Source: Sandaracinobacteroides sp041675905
Lineage (GTDB): Bacteria; Pseudomonadota; Alphaproteobacteria; Sphingomonadales; Sphingomonadaceae
Length of the DNA stretch: 64,000 nucleotides
Direction of reading: 5' to 3'
Assembly (NCBI GenBank): GCA_041675905.1
Contig: JBAYSX010000012.1
Location: 1 to 64,000, forward strand
Made by a program: the position numbers and the translations under genes. Shown in pieces: positions 23,590 through 33,396 of this stretch. The notes beneath the pieces were generated by a model. That model saw nothing but the letters and a program-made list of their open reading frames with translations, did no database searches and was not told the DNA's origin. Position 1 is the stretch's first letter. Each line of letters starts with the position of its first letter.

Positions 23590-24960
23590 ATGGCAGAGAC
23601 AACCACCATGACAGCCTCCCCCTCTCCGCTGGCCGCCATTATCCTGGCGGCGGGCAAAGGCACGCGTATGCGTTCCGATACGCACAAGGTTTTGCACCCG
23701 GTTGGCGGCAGGCCGATGCTGATGCATCTGCTGCATACGCTGCAGGCGCTTGAGCCCGAACGCACGGTGATTGTCGTGGGGGACCGGGCGGAACAGATTG
23801 AAAAAGCCGTTGCCGGCAAGGCCGAAACCGTGGTGCAGCATCCGCAACTGGGCACTGGCCACGCCGTGCTGCAGGCAAAGGCGGCGCTGGCGGGTTTTGG
23901 GGGTAATGCGCTGATTCTTTACGGCGATGTGCCCTTGATCCCGGCGGCCACGCTTGCGCGACTGGTAGCGGCGCTCGATGGTCCGCAAGCGCCGGCCATC
24001 GCCGTACTGGGTTTCCGTCCTGCCGTCCCGGGCAGCTATGGCCGCATTCTGGCGGACGGCGAAAATGTCATTACGCGTATGGTCGAAGCAAAAGATGCGA
24101 GTGCTGAAGAATTGCAGGTGCCATTGTGCAATTCGGGGCTGATGGCGGTGCGCGGCGATCTGCTGTTTGCGTTGCTGGAACGTGTAGGTAACGCCAACGC
24201 CGCCGGTGAATATTATCTGCCGGATATCGTGATGCTTGCGCGCGAGGATGGTTTGCGCAGCGTTGTGATCGAAGCGCCGGAGAGCGAACTGCTGGGCGTG
24301 AACAGCCGCGTCGATCTGGCGGCGGCGGAGGCAGCCTTTCAACAGGCGAAGCGCAGGGAATTAATGGAAGCGGGCGTGACCCTGATTGCGCCCGAAACCA
24401 TTTTTCTTGCCGCAGACACAGATTTGGGCCGGGACACCATCGTGGAGCCGCATGTGGTGTTCGGGCCGGGTGTGCGCGCAGGAGAGCGGGTGAAGATCCG
24501 GGCGCATTCACATCTGGAAGGCGCAGACATCGCCGATGATTGTGAAGTGGGCCCGTTCGCACGATTGCGACCAGGCTCGGTTTTGGAAGCGAAAGCGCGG
24601 GTCGGCAATTTCGTCGAGACGAAGAATACGACGCTGGGCGCTGGCGCCAAGGCCAATCACCTGAGTTACATCGGTGATGCCCATGTCGGTGCAGGGGCCA
24701 ATATTGGCGCCGGCACCATCACCTGCAATTACGACGGTTTCCGCAAATATCGCACAGAGATCGGCGCGGGAGCCTTCATCGGATCGAACAGTTCGCTGGT
24801 TGCGCCGGTCAATATTGGCGCGAACGCCATGGTGGGCGCGGGAAGCACGATCACCCGCGATGTCGCGGACGACGCCTTGGCCGTCGCGCGCGGGTCGCAG
24901 AATGAAACGCCGGATGGAGCCCGCCGGTTCCGCGTCCGGATGTCCGAAGGGAAGCAGTAA
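23590..24960 (+). CDS. glmU: Bifunctional UDP-GlcNAc pyrophosphorylase / GlcN-1-P acetyltransferase
   Basis: 456 residues, normal length. The N-terminal uridyltransferase domain opens with AAIILAAGKGTRMRSDTHKV; QLGTGHAV and LYGDVPLI follow. The C-terminal left-handed beta helix (from about 250) has the hexapeptide pattern, with KNTTLGAGAKANHLSYIGDA and ITCNYDGFRKYRTEIGAG near the acetyltransferase site. It makes UDP-GlcNAc for peptidoglycan and LPS. glmS starts 4 bp downstream, so the two enzymes of the pathway share a transcript. Confidence 0.97.
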   Translation: MAETTTMTASPSPLAAIILAAGKGTRMRSDTHKVLHPVGGRPMLMHLLHTLQALEPERTVIVVGDRAEQIEKAVAGKAETVVQHPQLGTGHAVLQAKAALAGFGGNALILYGDVPLIPAATLARLVAALDGPQAPAIAVLGFRPAVPGSYGRILADGENVITRMVEAKDASAEELQVPLCNSGLMAVRGDLLFALLERVGNANAAGEYYLPDIVMLAREDGLRSVVIEAPESELLGVNSRVDLAAAEAAFQQAKRRELMEAGVTLIAPETIFLAADTDLGRDTIVEPHVVFGPGVRAGERVKIRAHSHLEGADIADDCEVGPFARLRPGSVLEAKARVGNFVETKNTTLGAGAKANHLSYIGDAHVGAGANIGAGTITCNYDGFRKYRTEIGAGAFIGSNSSLVAPVNIGANAMVGAGSTITRDVADDALAVARGSQNETPDGARRFRVRMSEGKQ

Positions 24961-24964
24961 CAAT

Positions 24965-26788
24965 ATGTGTGGTATTGTCGGCATCATCGGCACGCAATCC
25001 GTCAGCGACCGGCTGGTGGATGGCCTGCGGCGGCTTGAATATCGCGGCTATGATTCCGCCGGCGTCTGCACCATCGTTGACGGCGGTTTCGGTCGCCGCC
25101 GGGCTGAAGGAAAGCTGATCAACCTGGCGAACCGCCTGCAAGCGGAGCCGCTGGCCGGCCATATCGGCATCGCGCATACGCGCTGGGCCACACACGGCAG
25201 ACCGACCGAGGATAACGCGCACCCGCATATCGTCGGCGATGTTGGCGTGGTGCACAATGGCATCATCGAAAACTTCAAGCCGCTGCGAGACATGCTGATC
25301 GCCGAAGGGCGAAAATTTACCTCCGACACCGACACCGAGGTGATTGGTCATCTGGTGGCGCGCGAACTGGAAGGCGGCGCCGATCCGGTTACGGCGGTGC
25401 GCGCTGTGCTGCCCCAACTGCATGGCGCATTCGCGTTGGCGCTGCTGTTCCGTGAACATCCCGATATGATGATCGGCGCGCGGCTCGGCGCGCCCCTTAC
25501 CATTGGTCTTGGCGAGGGCGAGAATTATCTGGGATCCGATGCGCTGGCGCTGGCTTCGCTCACCCAGAATATCATCTATCTGGAAGAGGGTGACTGGGCC
25601 ATCATTCGCCGTGACAATGTCACCATATATAGCGTTGATAATAAGGAAGTCTCCCGCCCGATAACCCAATCCGGCGTTTCGGGCGCGCTGATGGAGAAGG
25701 GCAATTATCGCCACTTCATGCAGAAAGAGATTTTCGAGCAGCCTTTGGTCGTGGCGCAGACGCTGCAGTCCTATCTGAAGCCGCTGGAAGGCCGGGTGGC
25801 GCTACCCATTCCCGATTTCGACCTGGCCGCCATAGATCGTGTCACCATCGTCGCCTGCGGCACCAGTTTCTACGCCGGCATGGTGGCGAAATACTGGATC
25901 GAGCAGTTTGCGCGTGTACCGGTCGATATCGATGTCGCATCCGAGTTTCGCTATCGTCGACCCGTGCTCGCGAACGGCGGCCTGGCGTTATTCATCAGCC
26001 AATCCGGCGAGACCGCCGATACGCTGGCCGCACTGCGCCATGCCCGCGCCGAGGGGCAGCGCATTGCCGCCGTTGTCAACGTGCCGACCAGTTCGATGGC
26101 CCGCGAAGCTGATCTGCTGTTGCCAACGCACGCCGGCACGGAAATCGGTGTCGCCTCCACCAAGGCTTTCACCTGCCAGCTGGCGGCGCTGGCGGCGCTG
26201 GCAGCCAACCTGGCGCGCGCACGCGGTCAGTTATCCGCCGAAGAAGAACGCGCCATCGTCACCCATCTGGCCGAAGCTCCGGCGGCGATGAACGCAGCTT
26301 TGGATCATGATGAAGCCATCGCTGCCATTGCACCCATGGTGGCCCCTGCGCGCGATGTATTGTATCTGGGACGCGGGCCTGATTATCCGATGGCGCTGGA
26401 GGGCGCACTCAAACTGAAGGAAATCAGCTACATCCACGCCGAGGGTTATGCGGCGGGTGAAATGAAACATGGACCGATCGCGCTGATAGACGAGCATGTG
26501 CCGGTGATCGTGCTCGCGCCGTCGGGACCATTGTTTGAAAAGACCGTGTCCAACATGCAGGAAGTGCAGGCGCGCGGCGGCAAGGTGATCCTGATCTCCG
26601 ACGCGCCGGGTATAGCTGCTGCAGGTCAGGATACCATTGCCACCATCGAAATGCCGCAGGTGCATCCGCTGATTGCGCCGCTGATCTACGCCATTCCGGT
26701 GCAATTGCTCGCCTATCATGTGGCCGTGGCGAAGGGTACGGATGTGGACCAGCCGCGCAATCTGGCGAAGTCAGTGACAGTGGAATAG
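24965..26788 (+). CDS. glmS: Glutamine--fructose-6-phosphate aminotransferase
   Basis: 607 residues. It begins MCGIVGIIG, so Cys2 becomes the N-terminal nucleophile of the glutaminase domain after Met removal; I choose this start for that reason. RWATHGRPTEDNAHPH and VHNGIIENF follow. Two SIS domains form the isomerase half (CGTSFYAG, ISQSGETADT, GRGPDYPMALEGALKLKEIS), and the C-terminus ends PRNLAKSVTVE as in all GlmS. It makes glucosamine-6-phosphate, the first committed step to UDP-GlcNAc. Co-transcribed with glmU. Confidence 0.97.
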   Translation: MCGIVGIIGTQSVSDRLVDGLRRLEYRGYDSAGVCTIVDGGFGRRRAEGKLINLANRLQAEPLAGHIGIAHTRWATHGRPTEDNAHPHIVGDVGVVHNGIIENFKPLRDMLIAEGRKFTSDTDTEVIGHLVARELEGGADPVTAVRAVLPQLHGAFALALLFREHPDMMIGARLGAPLTIGLGEGENYLGSDALALASLTQNIIYLEEGDWAIIRRDNVTIYSVDNKEVSRPITQSGVSGALMEKGNYRHFMQKEIFEQPLVVAQTLQSYLKPLEGRVALPIPDFDLAAIDRVTIVACGTSFYAGMVAKYWIEQFARVPVDIDVASEFRYRRPVLANGGLALFISQSGETADTLAALRHARAEGQRIAAVVNVPTSSMAREADLLLPTHAGTEIGVASTKAFTCQLAALAALAANLARARGQLSAEEERAIVTHLAEAPAAMNAALDHDEAIAAIAPMVAPARDVLYLGRGPDYPMALEGALKLKEISYIHAEGYAAGEMKHGPIALIDEHVPVIVLAPSGPLFEKTVSNMQEVQARGGKVILISDAPGIAAAGQDTIATIEMPQVHPLIAPLIYAIPVQLLAYHVAVAKGTDVDQPRNLAKSVTVE

Positions 26789-26948
26789 TGGCTCGGGAGT
26801 ATAGGTTTGGTGAAGGTCGGGCTGCCCGAAATCTGTTGCTGAAAAGATGCCGTTCTGACTTCTTAAGCGGAGTAACCATTTTAGTACCTAGAGTTGGAAT
26901 ATAATCTGGCATAAAGCGGCTCAACGCAATGTCGAAGGAGCTGCGCTC

Positions 26949-28403
26949 TTGGGTACTGGAGCACAAATACCTCTTGAGCCTTTTGGTATTCGGTACGATA
27001 CAGCCAGCCAGCCAGCCAGCCTGTCATCCAGATTACGCGCATGGCAGCTGCGAGACTCCCGTAATATTCAGGTAGCCGTCGTATATGGCTTCTTGCTGAA
27101 AGGGTGGACGGGGCCAGGCATTGATGTGCAGGAGGATCAGGTCCGCCTGAACTTTCCGGTGGAGACCGTGGAGCAGCTTGAGCGGCAGGTTCTCATGGGT
27201 TTGCACGGCATGTATCAGGTGGTTACGCAGGCTCCCTTGCCACGCCGCCTATATCTGGATGCGGGCGGATCTGTTCCGGCGATATATTGCGTTCGTACCG
27301 GGCGGATTGCGTCGTCCGCGCATATGCTTTTCGGGCAAAAAGAATATCAGGACCGTTTTATTGCAGACCGATACGAACGATTGGTAGCGCAAGAGGGACA
27401 CGGGTGGATTTCCGGAACTTTAACCGCTCATGCCGATGCGGTGCGCCTGTTACCTAACCATTATCTGGACCTGGAGAGGCTGTCGGCACATCGATATTGG
27501 CCACATTATCCAGACTTTCAGGTCCAGATGCCGTTGGAAACTGCCGCACAAACCATAGCTGCCGCGATACGTGGATATGTCGAGGCGTGTGCGCGTGAAC
27601 ACACTATCTTGATCACCGCAACGGCCGGATTTGATAGCCGTATTCTGATTGCCGCTGCGCGCAACGTAGCAGATCGGGTCTCGTTTGTTACCTTCGGTCA
27701 ATTGGGAGACGGACTGGATCAGTATATGGCGGCTCGAATGGCACAGGGTTTGAACCTGCGGCACACGCTGGAACCGATAATTCCGGCAGATCACCAAGAG
27801 CAGAAACGGTGGGATGCCTACGTCGGACATTGTGTGAGAGAAATAAATCGTCTGATTCATCCTACCTTGAGTGCGGTATCTGGTGACCTCATGCTGACCG
27901 GTATGTATGGTGAAACAGGACGATCGCGTTTATACCGGCAGGACACGGATACGATTAACAATCAGCCGGCGACAGCAAGTTTTATTGTCTCGCGGTTGAC
28001 CCTGCCGCTGGATAGTGAACTACTCCGCAATATCGAGAAATGGCTGGATCCCATCCGCACATTGCCCCGGTCTGCTGTCCTTGACCTGGCATTCAATGAA
28101 TTAAAGTTTGCAAGCTGGGCCATGGGGCAGGCTCCTGTTCAAAAGGCCATGAAGTGGAGCCTGATGCCCTTTGCGCAATATCAGGTGCAGCAGGCGTTCA
28201 TGTCCGTTCCTCCGGCGGTGAAGGGAACCAGCGCCCTGTTCGACCGCATAGGGGAAATCCTGTGGCCCGAAGCTATGTCATTCCCCATCAACCGCTATGG
28301 AGATTGGCGCGACCGGTTTGGCAAACTGGCCAAAATCACAAACCGCGAGGCATGGGTGCGGTATCTGCGTGATCGGCGGGCCGGGCACAAACGCGCTGCA
28401 TAA
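26949..28403 (+). CDS. Asparagine-synthase-like ATP-pyrophosphatase family protein
   Basis: 484 residues from a TTG start with AAGGAG 10 nt upstream. LYLDAGGSVPAIYCVRTGR (about 100-118) resembles the remnant of a class II glutaminase domain, but there is no Cys at position 2, so it should not hydrolyse glutamine that way. LITATAGFDSRILIAAARNV (about 221-240) matches the PP-loop (SGGxDS) of asparagine synthases with TAGFDS in its place. It may amidate or adenylate a substrate, unknown. It stands alone between glmS and polA, has more AT than its neighbours and carries a (CAGC)5 tract near the start. A TATAAT box lies at 26900-26905. Confidence 0.65.
   Translation: MGTGAQIPLEPFGIRYDTASQPASLSSRLRAWQLRDSRNIQVAVVYGFLLKGWTGPGIDVQEDQVRLNFPVETVEQLERQVLMGLHGMYQVVTQAPLPRRLYLDAGGSVPAIYCVRTGRIASSAHMLFGQKEYQDRFIADRYERLVAQEGHGWISGTLTAHADAVRLLPNHYLDLERLSAHRYWPHYPDFQVQMPLETAAQTIAAAIRGYVEACAREHTILITATAGFDSRILIAAARNVADRVSFVTFGQLGDGLDQYMAARMAQGLNLRHTLEPIIPADHQEQKRWDAYVGHCVREINRLIHPTLSAVSGDLMLTGMYGETGRSRLYRQDTDTINNQPATASFIVSRLTLPLDSELLRNIEKWLDPIRTLPRSAVLDLAFNELKFASWAMGQAPVQKAMKWSLMPFAQYQVQQAFMSVPPAVKGTSALFDRIGEILWPEAMSFPINRYGDWRDRFGKLAKITNREAWVRYLRDRRAGHKRAA
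27001..27021 (+). repeat. Tetranucleotide tract (CAGC)5
   Basis: Five CAGC units plus one C, within codons 18-25 of the asparagine-synthase-like gene (TASQPASL). A change of one unit would shift the frame near the N-terminus. Tracts of this type cause phase variation in some bacteria; five units is short, so variability is only a possibility. Confidence 0.9.
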
Positions 28404-28538
28404 CCGGCGCTTCGCGCAGAGGCAGCACCGCCCACAGGCGGATAATATGATATAAGGCGCAACAGCAAGATACTGCCCCTTGGCGCGCTGTTATCCATCG
28501 GATACGGTGCGCGCCATGTTTTCCATAGCTGCGTTTTC

Positions 28539-31346
28539 ATGACCGAAAAGCCCGTCGCCAGCCCGCTGCTGACGCTTGTCGATGGCTCGGGGTTCATCTT
28601 CCGCGCCTATCACCGGCTGCCACCGCTGACAGACCCTGCCGGTACGCCGGTGGGCGCGGTGTTCGGCTTCACCACGATGATCTGGAATCTGATTGAGGCT
28701 GCGCGGAAGTCGCCGGAAGATGATTATCTGGCGGTCATCCTGGATGCCGGAAAACGCAGTTTCCGTAACGATATATATCCCGATTACAAGGCCAACCGCC
28801 CACCGCCGCCGGAAGATTTGATCCCGCAATTTCCGTTGATTCGCGATGCCGTAAAGGCGTTGGGGGTGCCGTGCATCGAGCGCGAGAATTTCGAGGCGGA
28901 CGATCTGATCGCCTCCTATGCCGAAGCGGCGATGGAAGCAGGCATGCGTGTCACGGTCGTCAGTTCCGATAAGGATCTGATGCAGTTGATCCGCCCCGGC
29001 CTGACGCTTCTGGATACGATGCAGAACAAGCGCTTCACCGAAGAGGAGGTGATCGCGAAATGGGGCGTGCCGCCGGATCAACTGGCCGAAGTGCTGGCAT
29101 TGATGGGGGACAGCGTCGATAACGTGCCGGGCGTGCCGGGCGTGGGCCCGAAAACCGCCGCCGATCTGATCCGCGAACATGGGACGGTGGATGCGGTCCT
29201 CGGGGCCGTAGACACGATCAAACGTCCGAAATTGCGGGAGAATCTGACCATTCATGCGGATAACGCCCGCATGTCGCGCGTTCTTGTCGATCTGAAACGC
29301 GATTTGCCGCTCGATCCGCCGCTCACCGACCTGAAACTGGATCATCGCGAAGACCCCAGGGCACTGGCGACATTTTTCGCGAAGCATGGTTTCCGGTCCC
29401 TGCTGGCGAAGCTCGGAGATGTTGGCCGCATCGCGGCACAAGGAATTGAAAAGCCGACGATTGAGGAGGGGGCGCCCGAACAGCCCCCGTTCGACCATGA
29501 CAGTTATGAATGCGTCACTACGGCGGAACGGCTGCAATGGTGGATCGACGAGGCCTGTCGTGTCGGTATGGTTGGCTTTGATACGGAAACGACGGGCCTT
29601 AACGCGATGACCGCCGAACTGGTCGGCTTTTCTCTGGCCACCACACCCGGCCAGGCCTGCTATGTGCCCGTCGCCCATGTATCCAGCGATGGTCTATTAT
29701 CTGAACGGCAGGAGCAACTGGATATCGCAGACGCAATCGCGCTGGTGGAACCGCTGTTGACGGACCCGGCAGTGCTGAAAATCGGCCAGAATATCAAATA
29801 TGATATGCTGATCATGGCCAAATATGGTGTCAATGTGTCTCCCATCGACGATACCATGCTGCTGTCCTATGCGCTGGGCGGCGGTCTGCATGGCCATGGG
29901 CTGGACGAACTTTCCGAAAAACATCTCGGCCATACGCCAATCACGTTCAAGGACGTCGCTGGCAGTGGCAAGGCACAACTGCGCTTCGATCAGGTGCCGC
30001 TTGATGTCGCCACCCCCTACGGCGCGGAAGATGCCGATCTAGCATTGCGTCTGCATGCGCTGCTGCGCCCGCGCCTGTGGCGGGATAAGGTCACCCGCAC
30101 GTATGAATGGTGCGATCGGCCATTAATTCCGGTGCTCGCCCGTATGGAGCAGGCAGGGATCAAGGTGGATCGTGCCGAACTGGCTCGCATGTCTGCGGAG
30201 TTTGCTAGCGAAATGGCGCGGCTGGAAACGGAGATCCACGAACTTGCCGGTCAGCCCTTCGCCATCGGCAGTCCGAAGCAATTGGGCGAGATATTATTTG
30301 AAAAACTCGGGCTAACCGGCGGAAAAAAGGGGAAAACCGGCCAATATTCTACCGACGTCAACGAACTGGAACGTCTCGCCGCTACCGATGAACAGCCGGG
30401 CGCTGATATTTGCCGCCGCGTGCTGGACTGGCGACAGGTCTCCAAGTTGCGCTCCACCTATACGGACGCGCTGCAACAGCAGATCAACCCGCAAACGGGC
30501 AGGGTGCATACCTGTTTCGTCATGGCGGGCACCACGACGGGCAGGCTCGCCTCGAACGACCCGAATTTGCAGAATATCCCGATCCGCACCGAACAGGGCC
30601 GCCGCATCCGCGACGCTTTTGTGGCGGAACCGGGCAATGTTATCCTCGCTGCCGACTATAACCAGATCGAACTGCGACTGATGGCGCATATTGCCGAGGT
30701 GCCGGAATTGCGCCGGGCTTATGCCGAAGGCGCGGACATTCACAGCCTCACCGCCCGGCAGATTTTTGGCCTTGCCGAAGATGAACCCGTGGATCGCGAT
30801 CACCGCAATCGCGCCAAAACGATCAATTTCTCTATTATATATGGCATTTCCGCCTTTGGCCTCGCGCAGCGCCTTGGCATTTCCCGCGGGCAGGCGCAGG
30901 ACTTCATCAACCGCTATCTCGATCGCTATCCTGGCATTCGCCGCTATATGGCTGAAACAGTGGCAAAAGTGCGCGAATTCGGCTATGTGACGACGCTGTT
31001 TGGCCGCCGCATCCATGTGCCGGCGATCCGCGCGAAGGCCCAGGGTGAACGCGCCGGGGGCGAGCGCGCCGCCATCAATGCGCCCGTGCAGGGCACGGCC
31101 GCCGACATTATCAAGCGGGCGATGGTTCGCATGGAGCCGGCCTTGCACGATGCGGGCTTGACCAATACCCGCATGCTGCTTCAGGTGCATGACGAACTTG
31201 TGTTTGAAGTGGCGGCGGCGGAAGCGGAACGGGCGGCCGTAATCATTCGCCGGGTGATGGAGGCGGCGGCAGCACCGGCGTTGAAGCTGAGCGTGCCACT
31301 GGGAGTGGAAATCGGAACAGGGCCGAATTGGGGAGCAGCGCATTGA
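28539..31346 (+). CDS. polA: DNA polymerase I
   Basis: 935 residues with all three parts. 5'-3' exonuclease (1-300): LVDGSGFIFRAYH, VVSSDKDLMQLI, GDSVDNVPGVPGVGPKTA. 3'-5' exonuclease (about 330-520): GFDTETTGLNA keeps the DxE metal ligands, so proofreading should be active. Polymerase (from about 550): TTTGRLASNDPNLQNIP, AADYNQIELRLMAH, AKTINFSIIYGISAFGLA and LLQVHDELVFEV. It fills gaps in repair and removes Okazaki primers. The next gene overlaps its stop. Confidence 0.98.
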   Translation: MTEKPVASPLLTLVDGSGFIFRAYHRLPPLTDPAGTPVGAVFGFTTMIWNLIEAARKSPEDDYLAVILDAGKRSFRNDIYPDYKANRPPPPEDLIPQFPLIRDAVKALGVPCIERENFEADDLIASYAEAAMEAGMRVTVVSSDKDLMQLIRPGLTLLDTMQNKRFTEEEVIAKWGVPPDQLAEVLALMGDSVDNVPGVPGVGPKTAADLIREHGTVDAVLGAVDTIKRPKLRENLTIHADNARMSRVLVDLKRDLPLDPPLTDLKLDHREDPRALATFFAKHGFRSLLAKLGDVGRIAAQGIEKPTIEEGAPEQPPFDHDSYECVTTAERLQWWIDEACRVGMVGFDTETTGLNAMTAELVGFSLATTPGQACYVPVAHVSSDGLLSERQEQLDIADAIALVEPLLTDPAVLKIGQNIKYDMLIMAKYGVNVSPIDDTMLLSYALGGGLHGHGLDELSEKHLGHTPITFKDVAGSGKAQLRFDQVPLDVATPYGAEDADLALRLHALLRPRLWRDKVTRTYEWCDRPLIPVLARMEQAGIKVDRAELARMSAEFASEMARLETEIHELAGQPFAIGSPKQLGEILFEKLGLTGGKKGKTGQYSTDVNELERLAATDEQPGADICRRVLDWRQVSKLRSTYTDALQQQINPQTGRVHTCFVMAGTTTGRLASNDPNLQNIPIRTEQGRRIRDAFVAEPGNVILAADYNQIELRLMAHIAEVPELRRAYAEGADIHSLTARQIFGLAEDEPVDRDHRNRAKTINFSIIYGISAFGLAQRLGISRGQAQDFINRYLDRYPGIRRYMAETVAKVREFGYVTTLFGRRIHVPAIRAKAQGERAGGERAAINAPVQGTAADIIKRAMVRMEPALHDAGLTNTRMLLQVHDELVFEVAAAEAERAAVIIRRVMEAAAAPALKLSVPLGVEIGTGPNWGAAH

Positions 31347-32098
31347 AGAAATATGGTGTTTTCATGGTCCTGGCACTGGGCCTCGTCTCTGCCGCACAGG
31401 CAGCAATCCAGGCCGAACCACCCGTGCCGGTCATCGTGCCGCCGGCCACCGCCGTCCCGCAAGGAACGACGTTGTTACCACGGGCCATACCTGTTCCTGA
31501 AGGCGTGCCGACGCAGACCTTTATTTGCGGCGACGGCACGGCAGCCGAAGCCGTGCAACAGGAAGCCGCGGGTGTGCTGCATGTAAGCCGTCAGGGCGAA
31601 TCCTTCGTGTTGTTCCAGGAAGCCGGAGCAAACCCGCCGCGCTACGCCGCGCGCGAAGGCACGGTGATCGTTCGTGACGGGCTGGTTGTCATTACACGCC
31701 CCCACCACAAGGTGGTGCTGTGTTATTACCGCCCGGAAACGCCGGTTGCCGGATTATTGTGGGGGACAATTACCAAAAAGGACCGCAGCGCCTTGCCCGA
31801 AGGCACAAAGGCAAAAGTATTTCTGGTAGACCTGTCGCGCGCCGATGCGCCGGCGCTGGAAATCGCCAGTACGGAAATCATCACGGTTGGCAACCAAACG
31901 CCCTTGTCCTTCCTGATCCGCTACAATCCCAATCGCATTTCAGAACCCCGGGCAGGAAAATATGGGCTGCAGGTCCGCATGACGGACGCCAGGGGGCGGC
32001 TAACCTACATCACGAACAGCCAGCTTCCTCTTTTTGCCGAGGGGTTGGCCCAGGCGCCGGTCGAGGTCGAAGTGGTTCCGGCACCGCAGGCAGAATGA
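31343..32098 (+). CDS. Secreted protein with YbaY-like domain
   Basis: 251 residues from a TTG start that overlaps the polA stop (TTGA), with GGGGAG upstream. This start gives a good signal peptide (KKYGVFMVLALGLVSAAQA). The C-terminal part (about 140-230) has GTITKKDRSALPEGTKAKVF, EIITVGNQTPLSFLIRY and GLQVRMTDARGRLTYITN, the YbaY / YscW-type beta-sandwich fold. A TTG 15 bp further upstream is also possible but gives a weaker signal peptide. Probably periplasmic; no lipobox Cys. Between polA and truB, coupled to both by 4-bp overlaps. Function unknown. Confidence 0.72.
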   Translation: MKKYGVFMVLALGLVSAAQAAIQAEPPVPVIVPPATAVPQGTTLLPRAIPVPEGVPTQTFICGDGTAAEAVQQEAAGVLHVSRQGESFVLFQEAGANPPRYAAREGTVIVRDGLVVITRPHHKVVLCYYRPETPVAGLLWGTITKKDRSALPEGTKAKVFLVDLSRADAPALEIASTEIITVGNQTPLSFLIRYNPNRISEPRAGKYGLQVRMTDARGRLTYITNSQLPLFAEGLAQAPVEVEVVPAPQAE

Positions 32099-32985
32099 TC
32101 CGTCCGCACGGCTGGGCGATCATCGACAAACCCCTCGGCCTGACGTCGGCGCAAGTCGTTGGTCGCATCAAAGGCAGTTTCCGCCGCACGGGTATTCGCG
32201 ATCTGAAAATCGGCCATGGCGGGACGCTCGATCCGCTGGCGACGGGCGCTCTGCCGATTGCGCTGGGGGAGGCGACCAAACTGGCGGGTTTCCTGCTGAA
32301 CGGACGCAAGGGTTACGTCTTCGCTATCCGGTTTGGCAGCCAGACGGCGACCGATGATGCCGAGGGCGAGACGGTTGCGACGAGCGATGTGAAGCCTGAC
32401 GCCCAGGCCATTACCGCTGTCCTGCCGCGCTTTATGGGGGCCATTCGGCAGCGTCCCCCGGCATATTCGGCGCTGAAAGTGGATGGACGACGCGCCTATT
32501 CTCTTGCCCGGGCTGGAAAACCACCGGAACTGGCCGAGCGCACGATCACCATATATGATCTCAAACTGCTATCGGTCGACGGCGACCTCGCCCGATTTGC
32601 TGTATCCGCCTCCAAGGGCACCTATGTGCGCAGTCTTGCGCGTGATCTGGCACTGGCGCTGGGCAGTGTCGGCCATGTTGCCGAATTACGCCGGACACAC
32701 GCAGGACGTTTTACGCTGGACGACGCCATTTCGCTGGACAATTTTACGGAACTGGTGCAGACGGGCGGACTTGAACAGGTATTAAAGCCGCTGACTGCCG
32801 GGCTGGACGACATCCCGGCCCTGGCAGTCGATCCGGAGGATGCAAAAGCCCTGAAACAGGGCAAGCGACTTTCCGGTTCCCGCGCGCAGCCCGGCCATTA
32901 TATCGCAACCGAAGGGCCTGTTCCGGTTGCGCTGGTCGAGGCGACGCAGCACGATCTTCGGGTCGTGCGGGGGTTTAATTTTTGA
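32095..32985 (+). CDS. truB: tRNA pseudouridine-55 synthase
   Basis: 296 residues. The catalytic Asp is D46 in GGTLDPLATGAL. GWAIIDKPLGLTS, FGSQTATDDAEGE, RQRPPAYSALKVDGRRAY and GTYVRSLARDLA are the other TruB motifs. It isomerises U55 in the T loop of nearly all tRNAs. The ATG overlaps the stop of the preceding gene (ATGA), so a longer frame starting at 31720 is rejected. rpsO follows after 15 bp with AAGGAG before its start, the common truB-rpsO-pnp order. Confidence 0.96.
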   Translation: MIRPHGWAIIDKPLGLTSAQVVGRIKGSFRRTGIRDLKIGHGGTLDPLATGALPIALGEATKLAGFLLNGRKGYVFAIRFGSQTATDDAEGETVATSDVKPDAQAITAVLPRFMGAIRQRPPAYSALKVDGRRAYSLARAGKPPELAERTITIYDLKLLSVDGDLARFAVSASKGTYVRSLARDLALALGSVGHVAELRRTHAGRFTLDDAISLDNFTELVQTGGLEQVLKPLTAGLDDIPALAVDPEDAKALKQGKRLSGSRAQPGHYIATEGPVPVALVEATQHDLRVVRGFNF

Positions 32986-33000
32986 TATGAAGGAGCCCCG

Positions 33001-33270
33001 ATGTCGATTACTGCCGAGCGCAAGACTGCGCTGATTGCCGATAATGCCCGCACCGAAGGGGATACGGGCAGCCCCGAAGTTCAGGTTGCGATTCTGACGG
33101 AGCGCATTTCCAACCTGACCGAACATTTCAAGACCCACGCCAAGGATAATCACTCGCGCCGCGGTCTGCTGATGCTGGTGAACAAGCGTCGTGCGCTGCT
33201 TGATTATCTCAAGCGCAAGGATCTCGGGCGCTATCAGGCGCTCATTTCGAAGCTTGGCCTGCGTAAATAG
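33001..33270 (+). CDS. rpsO: Ribosomal protein S15
   Basis: 89 residues, the universal length. TGSPEVQVAILTERISNLTE, HFKTHAKDNHSRRGLLMLVN and the ending RYQALISKLGLRK are diagnostic. S15 binds 16S rRNA helices 20-22 early in 30S assembly. AAGGAG lies 8 nt before the ATG. Downstream is a strong hairpin before pnp. Confidence 0.98.
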   Translation: MSITAERKTALIADNARTEGDTGSPEVQVAILTERISNLTEHFKTHAKDNHSRRGLLMLVNKRRALLDYLKRKDLGRYQALISKLGLRK

Positions 33271-33283
33271 GCCATAACAGACG

Positions 33284-33308
33284 AAACGGCCCCGCTGCGG
33301 GGCCGTTT
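33284..33308 (+). terminator. Hairpin between rpsO and pnp
   Basis: AAACGGCCCC / GGGGCCGTTT with a 5-nt loop and a short U tract (TTTCT). Either a partial terminator of rpsO or, as in enterobacteria, a processing site in the pnp leader through which PNPase controls itself. The second role is inferred from position. Confidence 0.75.
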
Positions 33309-33396
33309 CTCTATCCGGTGAAGCGGTATGTATTCCCGCCGGAACATTTGCAGGACCGCCTCTGGCAATCCGGTCGGAGGCACGAAGGAAAATTTG

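Noticed and set aside
27001..27021. CAGC tract as part of a CRISPR or minisatellite
   Set aside because: Five 4-bp units without spacers; a simple sequence repeat. No CRISPR-like array was seen anywhere in the window.
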